DNA from: Bog-473 sp963754445
GTDB lineage: Bacteria > Actinomycetota > Acidimicrobiia > Acidimicrobiales > RAAP-2
NCBI GenBank assembly: GCA_963754445.1
Contig: CAVWFT010000001.1
Span: 496,001 to 560,000, forward strand
Length of the DNA stretch: 64,000 nt
Direction: 5' to 3'
The stretch's first letter is position 1. Each line of letters begins with the position of its first letter. Below the pieces are notes generated by a model. The model saw nothing but the letters and a program-made list of their open reading frames with translations, made no database searches and had not been told where the DNA came from. The position numbers were made by a program, and so were the translations under genes. Positions 51,424 through 59,703 of the stretch are shown piece by piece.

Positions 51424-53100
51424 ATGACCACCCCGGCGACCTTGGGCGCCGACGACCTGCGCGCCGTCATGGGGGGTTACCGAGACGCCCTGCGCTCCCA
51501 CCAGAGCGATATCAACCGGCTCAACGTCTATCCGGTCCCCGACGGCGACACCGGGACCAACATGGCCCTGACCGTCGAGGCCGTGGTCAGTGAACTAGAC
51601 GGCGTCGAGGCCGGGGCCGGTCTGGCCGAGGTCTGCAAGGCCATCGGGCACGGATCCCTCATGGGGGCACGGGGCAACTCGGGGGTGATCCTGTCCCAGC
51701 TCCTGCGGGGGATGAGCGAGCGGATGGCCCCGGTGGGCGCGGCCGGGGTGGGGCCCCAGACCCTGGTCGAGGCCATCACCCACGCCGCCGACCTGGCTCG
51801 CAAGGCGGTCGTGCGACCGGTCGAAGGGACCATTCTCACCGTGGCGACGGCGGCGGCGGAAGGCGCAGCCTCCGGGCAGGGACTGCTCGGGGTGCTCGAG
51901 TCCGCCCGCAGCCGGGCGGCGGACGCCCTGGCCCGCACGCCCGAGATGCTGCCCGTGCTGGCCCGGGCCGGCGTGGTCGACGCCGGTGGCACCGGCTTCC
52001 TCCTCCTGATCGACGCGTTCTTGCACGTGCTCGACGGGCGCCCGCTCCCCGAGCCGACGGGTGCGCCGGCCCCCGACCTGTCCGCCCTCAGCGGGGCAGG
52101 AGTGGGGGAGGAGCACGAGGGCGAGGGCGGGGGCCACTCGGTGGGAGACCTGCGCTACGAGGTGATGTACCTCCTCCACGCGCCCGACGAGGCCATGGAG
52201 GGGTTCAAGGACGTGTGGGCCGGTCTGGGTGACTCCATCGTCGTCGTGGGCGGAGACGGCCTGTGGAACTGCCACATCCATACCGACGACATCGGTGCCA
52301 CCATCGAGGCGGCCATCGAGATCGGCAAGCCGGCACGGATCCGGGTCACCGACCTCGACGAACAGGTCGAGGAGGAGCGCTGGGTACGCGAGAACGTCGG
52401 CTCGCCCGCGGCGGGCCCGCCGGCGGAGGGGCTGGGACCCCCGCCGACCACCACGGTGGTGGCCGTCGTCTCGGGCGACGGCATCGGCCGCATCTTCCGC
52501 TCGCTCGGCGTGCACCATCAGGTCGTCGGCGGCCAGACCATGAACCCGGCCACGGCGGACCTGGTCAAGGCGGTCGAGGCGGTCGGTTCCGACGAGGTGG
52601 TGATCGTGCCCAACAACAAGAACATCCGGCCGGTGGCCGACCAGGTCGACGGCCTCACGACCAAGACGGTGCGCGTCGTGCCCACCGGCTCCATCGTCGA
52701 GGGCTTCGCCGCCCTGTTGGCCTACGACCCCGTGGCCGGGGCCGACACCAACGCGGCCGCCATGTCCGAGGCGGCCGCCCGGGTCGTCCCGGCCGAGGTG
52801 ACGCGGGCGGTGCGCGACTCGACGACGGATGCGGGCGAGGTGCACGAAGGGGACTTCATCGGCGTGTCGCGCGACGGCGTGGTCGCCATCGCCGACAACG
52901 TGGTCGTGTGCACCCGGCTCCTGCTCAGCCGCCTGCTCGAGGACTCCCACGAGCTGGTGACCCTCATCGAAGGGGAGGGCGCGCGCGTCGCCGACACCCG
53001 GCGCATCGAGGAATGGCTCTCCGAGGAGTATCCGGAGGTGGCGCTCGAGGTGCACCAGGGAGGCCAGCCGCTCTACCCGTACCTGCTCGGGATTGAGTAG
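51424..53100 (+). CDS. fakA: DAK2-domain kinase, fatty acid kinase subunit FakA-like
   Basis: Protein of 558 residues with an N-terminal DAK2 nucleotide-binding domain and C-terminal FakA-specific domain. NVYPVPDGDTGTNMALT supplies the Mg-ATP-binding Asp residues and GARGNSGVILSQLLRGM the phosphate loop. The C-terminal part shows the repeated VVSGDGIGRIFRSLGV and NPATADLVKAVE pattern. In firmicutes FakA phosphorylates fatty acids bound by FakB (DegV family); no FakB gene is in the window. A position before recG is common in actinobacteria. The upstream open frame through the rpmB promoter is not coding. Confidence 0.88.
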   Translation: MTTPATLGADDLRAVMGGYRDALRSHQSDINRLNVYPVPDGDTGTNMALTVEAVVSELDGVEAGAGLAEVCKAIGHGSLMGARGNSGVILSQLLRGMSERMAPVGAAGVGPQTLVEAITHAADLARKAVVRPVEGTILTVATAAAEGAASGQGLLGVLESARSRAADALARTPEMLPVLARAGVVDAGGTGFLLLIDAFLHVLDGRPLPEPTGAPAPDLSALSGAGVGEEHEGEGGGHSVGDLRYEVMYLLHAPDEAMEGFKDVWAGLGDSIVVVGGDGLWNCHIHTDDIGATIEAAIEIGKPARIRVTDLDEQVEEERWVRENVGSPAAGPPAEGLGPPPTTTVVAVVSGDGIGRIFRSLGVHHQVVGGQTMNPATADLVKAVEAVGSDEVVIVPNNKNIRPVADQVDGLTTKTVRVVPTGSIVEGFAALLAYDPVAGADTNAAAMSEAAARVVPAEVTRAVRDSTTDAGEVHEGDFIGVSRDGVVAIADNVVVCTRLLLSRLLEDSHELVTLIEGEGARVADTRRIEEWLSEEYPEVALEVHQGGQPLYPYLLGIE

Positions 53101-55249
53101 CGGCCGTTCCCTACGCGACCTGAGCGAGCGCCCGGTGGCGGTGCTCGAACGGGTCTCGGAGCGCCGGGCCGAGCACCTGGCCGCTTTCGGCGTGGAGTCC
53201 GTGCTCGATCTGCTCACGACCTATCCGCGCCGCTACATCGACCGCACCCGTCAGGCCGACGTGTCCGATCTCGTCGTCGGGGACGAGGCGGCCGTACTGG
53301 CGACGGTGCAGTCAGCCCGGCAGCGTCGTTCCAAGCAGGGCCGGGCCGTGGTCGATCTGGTGGTGCGCGACGACACCGGCCGCCTGGCCGTCGTGTTCTT
53401 CAACCAGCCATGGCGGGCCAAGCAGCTCGAAGCAGGCACCGAGGCCATCTTCTTCGGCAAGGTCGGCGAGTACCGGGGCACCCGCCAGCTGGTGAACCCG
53501 GTGGTCGACGTGGTGGCCGGCATGTCGCCGGGGCGGCGCACGCTGCGCATCCTGCCCGTGTATCCGGCGTCGGCCAAGGCGGGGCTCACGAGTTGGGAGA
53601 TCGGCAACTTCGTGGAGGAGGCGCTGAGCCGGGCGGGCGAACTGGTCGATCCGCTCCCGGCCGAGTGGCGCCGCTCCCTCTCGCTGTGGGACCGGACGGC
53701 TGCCTTCGGGGCCATCCACGTCCCCGAGTCGCTCGACGTCCTGGAGCCGGCGCGCCGGCGGTTGGTGTTCGACGAGCTGCTCCGGCTGCAGTTGGCCCTG
53801 GTGCTGCGACGCCGGGCCTTCGAGGTCAACGCGCGGGCCCTGCACCACGAGGTGACGCCGCTCGAGGTGACGGGGTCGAAGGGCGGGACGTTGGTGGCCC
53901 GCTTCCTCTCGGGGCTGCCCTATGCGCTGACGACGGCGCAGCGCCAGGCGCTCGCCGTCATCGTGGCCGACATGGCCGGACCGTTCCCGATGCACCGCCT
54001 GCTCCAGGGCGACGTGGGATCGGGCAAGACGGTGGTGGCCGTCGCCGCCCTGCTGGCCGCCGTGCAGAGCGGGCATCAGGGCGCGCTCATGGTGCCGACC
54101 GAGGTGCTGGCCGAACAGCACGTGGGGGCGGTGCGGGCCTTGCTCGGTGAGCTCGAAGGCCCGGGCGGCATGGCGGGGGGCGACGTCCGGGTGGAGCTGT
54201 TGACGAGCAAGGTCAAGGGCAAGGCACGCACCGCGGTCCTCGAGGGCCTGGCGTCGGGCGCGGTGGGACTGGTCGTCGGCACCCACGCGCTGTTGACCGA
54301 CGAGGTGGCGTTCCGCTCCTTGGGCTGCGTGGTGATCGACGAGCAGCACCGGTTCGGGGTGGAACAGCGGGCGACCTTGCGGGCCAAGGGAACACAGGGC
54401 GACCCCGATCTGCTCGTCATGACGGCGACGCCCATCCCGCGCACCGCAGCGATGGTGATCTTCGGCGACCTCGACCTGACCACGCTCGACGAGCTCCCGC
54501 CGGGACGCATCCCGGTCGAGACCGTCTGGCTACCCGGCGATGCGCCGGGCGCCGCCGACGACGCCTGGGCACGGGTGCGCGCCGAGGTGGCGGCCGGGCA
54601 CCGGGCCTTCGTCGTGTGCCCGCTGGTCGAAGGTTCGGTCCGGGTGGAGGCCAAGTCGGCCACCGAGGAGTTCGAGCGACTCGTGGCCGAGGAGCTGGCC
54701 GGGCTGCGGGTCGGTCTCATGCACGGGCAGATGGCCTCGGCCGCCCGCGAGGTGGTCATGGACGAGTTCCGAACCGGCGCGCTCGAGGTCCTGGTGGCCA
54801 CGACGGTGATCGAAGTCGGCGTCGACGTCCCCGAGGCCACGGTGATGGTGATCGAGAGCGCGGATCGCTTCGGTATCGCGCAGCTCCACCAGCTGCGGGG
54901 CCGGGTGGGTCGCAGCGACGATCCGAGCTGGTGCTACCTGCTGGGCGGCGAGGAGAACAACGAGCGCCTGGCCGCGGTGGCCGCCTCGACCAACGGGTTC
55001 GTGCTGGCCGAGGAGGATCTGCGCCTGCGGGGTGAGGGCACGCTGCTCGGTGCCCGCCAGAAAGGTCAGAGCGACCTGCGCCTGGCCTCATTGAGCGACG
55101 ACGGCGACATCGAGCTGCTGGGCGTCGCCCGGCGCGTGGCCGAGGAGCTGGCGGCGGAGGACCCCGTGCTGGCCCTGCATCCCGAGTTGGCGGACGAGGT
55201 GCGGCTGCTCCTGAGCGAGGACGAGGGCGAGTACCTGTTCAAGAGCTGA
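53093..55249 (+). CDS. recG: ATP-dependent DNA helicase RecG
   Basis: Superfamily 2 helicase of 718 residues that reverses stalled replication forks and branch-migrates junctions. The N-terminal wedge/OB domain contains LLTTYPRRYIDRT. The helicase core has GDVGSGKTVVA (Walker A), VIDEQHRFGVEQR (DExH-like box), MTATPIPRT, ATTVIEVGVDVPEA and QLHQLRGRVGRS (motif VI). The final LRGEGTLLGARQKGQSDLR is the RecG-specific TRG-region segment. TTG start overlapping the fakA stop by 8 nt. Complete and ordinary in length. Confidence 0.96.
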   Translation: MSSGRSLRDLSERPVAVLERVSERRAEHLAAFGVESVLDLLTTYPRRYIDRTRQADVSDLVVGDEAAVLATVQSARQRRSKQGRAVVDLVVRDDTGRLAVVFFNQPWRAKQLEAGTEAIFFGKVGEYRGTRQLVNPVVDVVAGMSPGRRTLRILPVYPASAKAGLTSWEIGNFVEEALSRAGELVDPLPAEWRRSLSLWDRTAAFGAIHVPESLDVLEPARRRLVFDELLRLQLALVLRRRAFEVNARALHHEVTPLEVTGSKGGTLVARFLSGLPYALTTAQRQALAVIVADMAGPFPMHRLLQGDVGSGKTVVAVAALLAAVQSGHQGALMVPTEVLAEQHVGAVRALLGELEGPGGMAGGDVRVELLTSKVKGKARTAVLEGLASGAVGLVVGTHALLTDEVAFRSLGCVVIDEQHRFGVEQRATLRAKGTQGDPDLLVMTATPIPRTAAMVIFGDLDLTTLDELPPGRIPVETVWLPGDAPGAADDAWARVRAEVAAGHRAFVVCPLVEGSVRVEAKSATEEFERLVAEELAGLRVGLMHGQMASAAREVVMDEFRTGALEVLVATTVIEVGVDVPEATVMVIESADRFGIAQLHQLRGRVGRSDDPSWCYLLGGEENNERLAAVAASTNGFVLAEEDLRLRGEGTLLGARQKGQSDLRLASLSDDGDIELLGVARRVAEELAAEDPVLALHPELADEVRLLLSEDEGEYLFKS

Positions 55250-55256
55250 CGCGTCG

Positions 55257-55262
55257 TAGGGT
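55257..55262 (+). promoter_or_regulatory. -10 element (TAGGGT) of rsmD, leaderless type
   Basis: TAGGGT ends 7 nt before the ATG at 55270, identical in sequence and spacing to the xseA promoter, and lies just after the recG stop. Confidence 0.5.
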
Positions 55263-55269
55263 GGCCGCG

Positions 55270-55806
55270 ATGCGCGTCATCGGAGGCCGAAGCCGCGGGC
55301 GCAAGCTGTCGGCGAAGCTCCCCACGACGGTGCGGCCGACGTCGGACCGGGTGCGCGAGTCGATCTTCGACATCGTCGGTTCGCAGGGCGGGGTGGAGGA
55401 CCTCGATGTCGTCGACCTCTTCTCGGGCAGCGGCGCCCTGGGCATCGAGGCGCTCTCGCGGGGTGCGGCCAGCGCCACCTTCGTGGACGCCGACACCGGT
55501 GCCCTGGCGGCCGTGCGCGACAACCTGGCTGCGGTCGGCCTGGGCGACGAGCCGGCGGTCTTGGTGCGAGGGGCGCTGCCGGGGTGGCTGGTCTCGGCGG
55601 GGGCACGCCCCTTCGACCTCGCGCTGTGCGATCCGCCCTACGACTTCGAGGAGTGGCCGGCCCTCCTCGGCGCCCTGCGGGCCGAGCTCGCCGTCTTGGA
55701 ATCGGCCCAGCCGATTCCCCGCAGTGCTCGGTGGGTGGTCGCAAGGGAGCGCCGGTACGGCGGTACGCTCATTACCGTGCTCCATCGCAGCGGTACGGAC
55801 TCGTGA
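55270..55806 (+). CDS. rsmD: 16S rRNA (guanine(966)-N(2))-methyltransferase
   Basis: SAM-dependent rRNA methyltransferase of 178 residues. RVIGGRSRGRKL and RPTSDRVRESIFDIV form the family N-terminus; VDLFSGSGALGIEALSRGA is the SAM motif and LCDPPYDF the catalytic DPPY motif. The ATG at 55270 is chosen over a GTG three codons earlier because the family starts at MRVIGG and a TAGGGT hexamer lies 7 nt upstream. It overlaps coaD by GTGA. Confidence 0.94.
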   Translation: MRVIGGRSRGRKLSAKLPTTVRPTSDRVRESIFDIVGSQGGVEDLDVVDLFSGSGALGIEALSRGAASATFVDADTGALAAVRDNLAAVGLGDEPAVLVRGALPGWLVSAGARPFDLALCDPPYDFEEWPALLGALRAELAVLESAQPIPRSARWVVARERRYGGTLITVLHRSGTDS

Positions 55807-56306
55807 AGGTCGGACTCTTTCCCGGATCCTTCGATCCATTCCACAACGGCCACCTCGAAATCGTGGAACGGGCCAGCCGGCTGTTCGACGAGGTGGTCGT
55901 GGCCGCGCTGCGCAACCCCCAGAAGAGCGCCGCCCTCTTCGATCTCGACGAGCGCCAGGCCATGCTCGAGAAGGTCACGGCGCACCTGCCCTCGGTGCGC
56001 ATCGTGTCGGTGTCGACGTTGCTGGTCTATGTCGCCCGTGACGTCGGCGCGTCGGCCATCGTCCGCGGTCTGCGCGCCGTGTCGGACTTCGAGACCGAGA
56101 TGCAGATGGCCCAGATGAACAATCACCTCTCGGGGGTGGAGACCATCTTCATCCCGACCAGTTCGAAGTACTCGTTCGTGGCGTCCAAGCTCGTGCGCGA
56201 GGTGGCCCGCTTCGGAGGCGACGTGTCCGCCTTCGTGCCCGAGGTGGTGGCGGACGCCCTGCGCGACAAGTACCGGGACGTCCCGCCGCTCGGTGACGTC
56301 GAATGA
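55803..56306 (+). CDS. coaD: Phosphopantetheine adenylyltransferase
   Basis: Fourth enzyme of coenzyme A synthesis, 167 residues. GLFPGSFDPFHNGHLEIVERA carries the HxGH nucleotidyl-transfer motif, RGLRAVSDFETEMQMAQMN is the dimer/substrate helix, and SSKYSFVASKLVREVARFGGD is the C-terminal signature, with the usual ISSS replaced by TSSK. GTG start overlapping the rsmD stop, and ATGA overlap with the next gene: a tightly coupled trio. Confidence 0.95.
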   Translation: MKVGLFPGSFDPFHNGHLEIVERASRLFDEVVVAALRNPQKSAALFDLDERQAMLEKVTAHLPSVRIVSVSTLLVYVARDVGASAIVRGLRAVSDFETEMQMAQMNNHLSGVETIFIPTSSKYSFVASKLVREVARFGGDVSAFVPEVVADALRDKYRDVPPLGDVE

Positions 56307-56869
56307 GCGACCAGTTCCTCGACGTCGACGACGAGGAGGAGGCGCCGGTGGCCGAAGTCGGCGTGGAGTCGATCCTCAACCAGCTGCTCGACATGGTCGG
56401 TGCAGCCAAGTCGATGCCCCTGTCCTCGTCGGCCATCGTCTCGCGCGACGAGGTCAATTCTCTGGTGCAGGCGGCCCTCGACGCGCTGCCCGAGGAGCTG
56501 CGCCAGGCCCGCTGGCTCCTGCGCGAGCGCGAGGAGTTCATGGCCGAACGCACCCGGGAGGCCGAGGCCTTGATGGACGAGGTCCGCGCGCAGGCCGAGC
56601 ACATGGTGCAGCGCACCGAGATCGTGCGGCAGGCCAACGCAGTGGCGCAGCGCATCCTCGACGACGCCAACGAGGAGGCGCGGGCACTGCGTCACCAGTC
56701 CGAGGACTTCGTGGACACGAAGCTGGCCGGCATGGAGATCGTGCTGGACCGGCTGACCCGGACCGTGCAGGCCGGACGGGCCCGGTTGGCCGCGCCGGTC
56801 GTGCGTCCCGACGACGACGAGGGCACCGACGTGGAGGAGGACGGCTTCTTCGATCAGGATCAGTCCTGA
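56303..56869 (+). CDS. DivIVA-like coiled-coil protein, SepIVA position
   Basis: Cytoplasmic coiled-coil protein of 188 residues. Acidic ends flank a long central helix (about 50-160) rich in Arg/Glu/Ala heptads, such as RWLLREREEFMAERTREAEAL and VAQRILDDANEEARALRHQ, the kind seen in DivIVA/SepIVA proteins. It lies exactly where mycobacteria encode SepIVA: before DUF177, rnc, mutM and smc. SepIVA regulates septation and polar peptidoglycan synthesis. The conserved DivIVA N-terminal membrane-binding motif is not evident, so the call rests on coiled coil and position. Confidence 0.65.
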   Translation: MSDQFLDVDDEEEAPVAEVGVESILNQLLDMVGAAKSMPLSSSAIVSRDEVNSLVQAALDALPEELRQARWLLREREEFMAERTREAEALMDEVRAQAEHMVQRTEIVRQANAVAQRILDDANEEARALRHQSEDFVDTKLAGMEIVLDRLTRTVQAGRARLAAPVVRPDDDEGTDVEEDGFFDQDQS

Positions 56870-57384
56870 TGGCCGCCGACCCCTTCGTCGTCCACGTCGC
56901 CCGCCTGCGCCGCACGGTGGAACACGAGCACGTGGCGCGCCACGGTGAGGTGGTGCTGGCCGGACCGCTCGACGAGGAGGGGATCGACCCGGCCGGGAGC
57001 GTGGTGCCGGCGGGGGCCGAGGCCGAGGTCGACGTGACGCTCACTCCCTTCGACGGCGGTGTCCAGGCCGAGGGGACGGTGCGGGCCCCCTGGGTCGGCA
57101 TCTGCCGGCGCTGCGCCGAGCCGGTGGCGGGCTCGCTCGAGGTGCGGGTCCAGGAGCGCTTCGGCAACGACGCCGACGAGGATTTCTACCCGATCGTGGA
57201 CGAGACGATCGATCTCGGCCCCATGGTGCGCGACGCCATCGTCCTCGAACTGCCGATGGCCCCGCTGTGCCGGGACGACTGCGCCGGCCTGTGCATCGAG
57301 TGCGGGGCCGATCGCAACGAGGGCGATTGCGGCTGCGTTGCCCCCCGGGACCCCCGATGGGCTAATCTCGACGCGCTCCGGTAG
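56869..57384 (+). CDS. yceD: DUF177 (YceD) family protein
   Basis: Small protein of 171 residues of the DUF177/YceD family that commonly precedes rpmF and is implicated in 23S rRNA processing or ribosome assembly. GICRRCAEPVAGSLEVRVQERF and the C-terminal CRDDCAGLCIECGADRN are typical, with Cys pairs likely to bind zinc. Its ATG overlaps the preceding TGA by one base (TGATG). rpmF follows after 47 nt. Confidence 0.9.
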   Translation: MAADPFVVHVARLRRTVEHEHVARHGEVVLAGPLDEEGIDPAGSVVPAGAEAEVDVTLTPFDGGVQAEGTVRAPWVGICRRCAEPVAGSLEVRVQERFGNDADEDFYPIVDETIDLGPMVRDAIVLELPMAPLCRDDCAGLCIECGADRNEGDCGCVAPRDPRWANLDALR

Positions 57385-57431
57385 CTGCTCAGCGCGCCGG
57401 CGCGCCCACCCGATCGTTTTGGAGACCCTCC

Positions 57432-57611
57432 ATGGCCGTCCCGAAGAAGAAGAAGTCCAAGGCAAAGGGCCGTTCGCACCAAGCGGGCGCCTGGAGGCTG
57501 TCGCGCCCGTCGCGCAGCGTGTGCCCCCACTGCCAGAACGCCAAGACCCCCCACGTGGTCTGCCCGACCTGCGGGTGGTACAAGGGCCGCCAGGCGATCG
57601 AGGTCGACTGA
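57432..57611 (+). CDS. rpmF: 50S ribosomal protein L32
   Basis: Ribosomal protein of 59 residues: MAVPKKKKSKAKGRSHQA at the start and two CxxC pairs (CPHC, CPTC) for zinc, with WYKGRQAIEVD at the end. A TTTTGGAGA ribosome binding site stands about 9 nt before the ATG. Located between DUF177 and plsX as in most bacteria. Confidence 0.96.
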   Translation: MAVPKKKKSKAKGRSHQAGAWRLSRPSRSVCPHCQNAKTPHVVCPTCGWYKGRQAIEVD

Positions 57612-57612
57612 C

Positions 57613-58647
57613 TTGAGCCGTCGCGGCGAGCGTCCGAGCCCCGAGACGCTGGCCACGCTGCCGGTGGCCGTCGACGCCATGGGTGGCGACAAGGCACCCG
57701 CGGACATCGTCGAAGGCGCCCGCCGGGCCTCGGCCGAGCACGGGATCGGCATCGTCCTGGTCGGTCCACCCGAGCAGGTGGGGGACACCGGAGGCCTCGA
57801 GCTGGTGGCCTGCTCCGAGGTCATCGGCATGGACGAGGACCCGGCCGGAGGCGTCCGCCGCAAGAAGGACTCCTCGCTGGTCCGGGCGGCCGAACTGGTG
57901 CGTGACGGCAAGGCGTCGGCCATGGTCTCGGCCGGCAACACCGGGGCCACCATGGCCTCGGCCCTGCTGCGCATGGGCCGGCTGCCCGGGGTCGTGCGCC
58001 CCTGCATCGCGACGCCGCTGCCCCGCCTCGGGCGCACGCCCGCCGTGCTGGTCGACGCCGGCGCCAACGCCGAGTGCACGCCGGCCATGCTGCTCCAGTT
58101 CGCCCAGATGGGTGCCGCCTACGTGGCCGCCCGCTTCGGATCGGTCGCCCCGAGCGTCGGCCTGCTCTCCATCGGCGAAGAGCCGACCAAGGGCACGCCC
58201 CTGGTCAAGGAGGCCCACGGCTTGCTGGCCGGGGCCGGCCGACGTTCCGAGTTCGAGTTCGTGGGCAACCTGGAGGGCCGGGACCTCATGCCCTCACCGG
58301 CCGACGTCATCGTGACCGACGGCTTCACCGGCAACGTCGCGCTCAAGGCACTCGAGGGATCGCTGCGTTTCCTGTTCGACACCATGCTCGGGGTCTTCGG
58401 CATCGACGACGAGACCCGGGCCGCCTCGGGCGCGCTGTTGCCCCACCTGCTCCCGCTGGCGGCCGAGTTCGAGCCCGAGAACACCGGTGGGGCCATGCTC
58501 CTCGGCATCGACGGCGTGTGCGTGATCAGCCACGGGTCCTCGAACGCCACGGCGATGATGAACGCCGTCCTGGTGGCCCACGAGTGTGCAACCAGGGGTT
58601 TGGCCGACCAGGTGGCCCAGGCGGTACGGCCGAGCGCCGAAACCTGA
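57613..58647 (+). CDS. plsX: Phosphate acyltransferase PlsX
   Basis: Converts acyl-ACP to acyl-phosphate, the first step of phosphatidic acid synthesis with PlsY; 344 residues. VAVDAMGGDKAPADIVEGA, SAGNTGATMASAL, LSIGEEPTKGTPLVKEAH and VTDGFTGNVALKALEG are the family motifs. TTG start one base after the rpmF stop, so translation is probably coupled to L32. The upstream 17 residues are not conserved. acpP follows with its own promoter. Confidence 0.94.
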   Translation: MSRRGERPSPETLATLPVAVDAMGGDKAPADIVEGARRASAEHGIGIVLVGPPEQVGDTGGLELVACSEVIGMDEDPAGGVRRKKDSSLVRAAELVRDGKASAMVSAGNTGATMASALLRMGRLPGVVRPCIATPLPRLGRTPAVLVDAGANAECTPAMLLQFAQMGAAYVAARFGSVAPSVGLLSIGEEPTKGTPLVKEAHGLLAGAGRRSEFEFVGNLEGRDLMPSPADVIVTDGFTGNVALKALEGSLRFLFDTMLGVFGIDDETRAASGALLPHLLPLAAEFEPENTGGAMLLGIDGVCVISHGSSNATAMMNAVLVAHECATRGLADQVAQAVRPSAET

Positions 58648-58678
58648 ATATGCCCTGTTCAGGGTACATAACCCGGCG

Positions 58679-58703
58679 GTAACACTCCCGTCACACGTAC
58701 ACT
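58679..58703 (+). promoter_or_regulatory. acpP promoter: TACACT -10 with GTAAC/GTCAC repeat
   Basis: TACACT (58698-58703) ends 6 nt before the acpP GTG, a leaderless arrangement. Immediately upstream GTAAC and GTCAC recur at 11 bp, resembling half of the GGTAA-type repeats found at 36.7-37.0 kb, but set closer to the -10. Confidence 0.4.
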
Positions 58704-58709
58704 GGTCCG

Positions 58710-59006
58710 GTGCCAGCAGAAACCCACACCAACCAGGGCCCTCTCGATCGCAACGGGGTCTTCGAGCTGATACGGGACCAGCTGGCCGACATTTTGGAGA
58801 CGGACCCCTCGTCGATCACCGAGGGCGCTTCGTTCGTCGAGGACCTCGACGCCGATTCGCTGGCCCTGATCGAGCTGGTGGAGGCGCTGGAAGAGGAGCT
58901 GGGGGAGCGAACCGTTGGGTTCCGCATCGACGACGAGGACCTCGAAGACCTGCGCACGGTCCGTGACGCTGTTGACTACGTCTACGCCAAGCTTCAAGCG
59001 GGTTGA
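58710..59006 (+). CDS. acpP: Acyl carrier protein
   Basis: Small acidic carrier of 98 residues for fatty acid synthesis. The phosphopantetheine attachment Ser is in DLDADSLALIELVEALEEE, preceded by the SSITEGASFVED loop. The N-terminus is about 12 residues longer than in E. coli AcpP. GTG start downstream of a TACACT hexamer, without Shine-Dalgarno. rnc begins inside its 3' end in another frame. Confidence 0.94.
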   Translation: MPAETHTNQGPLDRNGVFELIRDQLADILETDPSSITEGASFVEDLDADSLALIELVEALEEELGERTVGFRIDDEDLEDLRTVRDAVDYVYAKLQAG

Positions 59007-59703
59007 CGCCGGAGCTGAGGGGGCGGCCGACCTGGCCGAACGACTTGGCCACACCTTCGCCGACCTGAGCCTGCTCCAACACGCCCTGGCTCACCGCAGT
59101 TGGTGCGGCGAGCAGGAGGGCGGCGCGCCGTCCAACGAACGCCTCGAGTTCCTCGGCGACGCCGTGCTGGGCCTCGTCGTGGCCCGCCACACCTACCAGC
59201 GCTTTCCCGAGTTCCCCGAGGGCAAGCTGGCCAAGGTGCGTTCGGCCGTGGTCAACGCCCGTGTCCTGGCCCAGGTGGCCGGGACCCTCGGGGTCGGCGA
59301 CGTCCTGCTCCTCGGGCGGGGCGAGGAGGGTTCGGGGGGCCGCACCAAGGCCTCGATACTGGCCGACGCCTTCGAGGCCATCCTCGGCGCGGTCTATCTC
59401 GACGCCGGGTGGGAGGCCGCCGAGCGCCTGGTGCTCAGCCAGCTCGGGGCTGCCATCGAGCATGCAGGCGAGGAGCCCGACGACTTCGATCACAAGAGCC
59501 GGCTCCAGGAGCGGGCGGTGCGCGACGGCGAAGGCACGCCGCGCTACATCGTGGAGGGCTCCGGCCCCGACCACGACCGGGCCTATGTGGCCGAGGTCTT
59601 CCTGGGCGGCAAGTCCATGGGCAAGGGCGAGGGTCGCTCGAAGAAGGATGCGGAGCAGGAGGCGGCTCGCCGCGCCTGGGAGGAGCTGACCACCAGTGCC
59701 TGA
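58963..59703 (+). CDS. rnc: Ribonuclease III
   Basis: Double-strand-specific endoribonuclease of about 246 residues, processing rRNA precursors and structured mRNAs. The catalytic signature NERLEFLGDAVLG and the second metal site ADAFEAILGAVYLDAG are intact. A C-terminal dsRNA-binding domain runs from KSRLQERAVRDGEGTPRY to KKDAEQEAARRAWEEL. The start is uncertain: the GTG used overlaps acpP by 44 nt, an in-frame TTG three codons later is equally good, and no ATG/GTG exists between there and the conserved region. Overlaps mutM by 8 nt. Confidence 0.94.
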   Translation: MTLLTTSTPSFKRVDAGAEGAADLAERLGHTFADLSLLQHALAHRSWCGEQEGGAPSNERLEFLGDAVLGLVVARHTYQRFPEFPEGKLAKVRSAVVNARVLAQVAGTLGVGDVLLLGRGEEGSGGRTKASILADAFEAILGAVYLDAGWEAAERLVLSQLGAAIEHAGEEPDDFDHKSRLQERAVRDGEGTPRYIVEGSGPDHDRAYVAEVFLGGKSMGKGEGRSKKDAEQEAARRAWEELTTSA

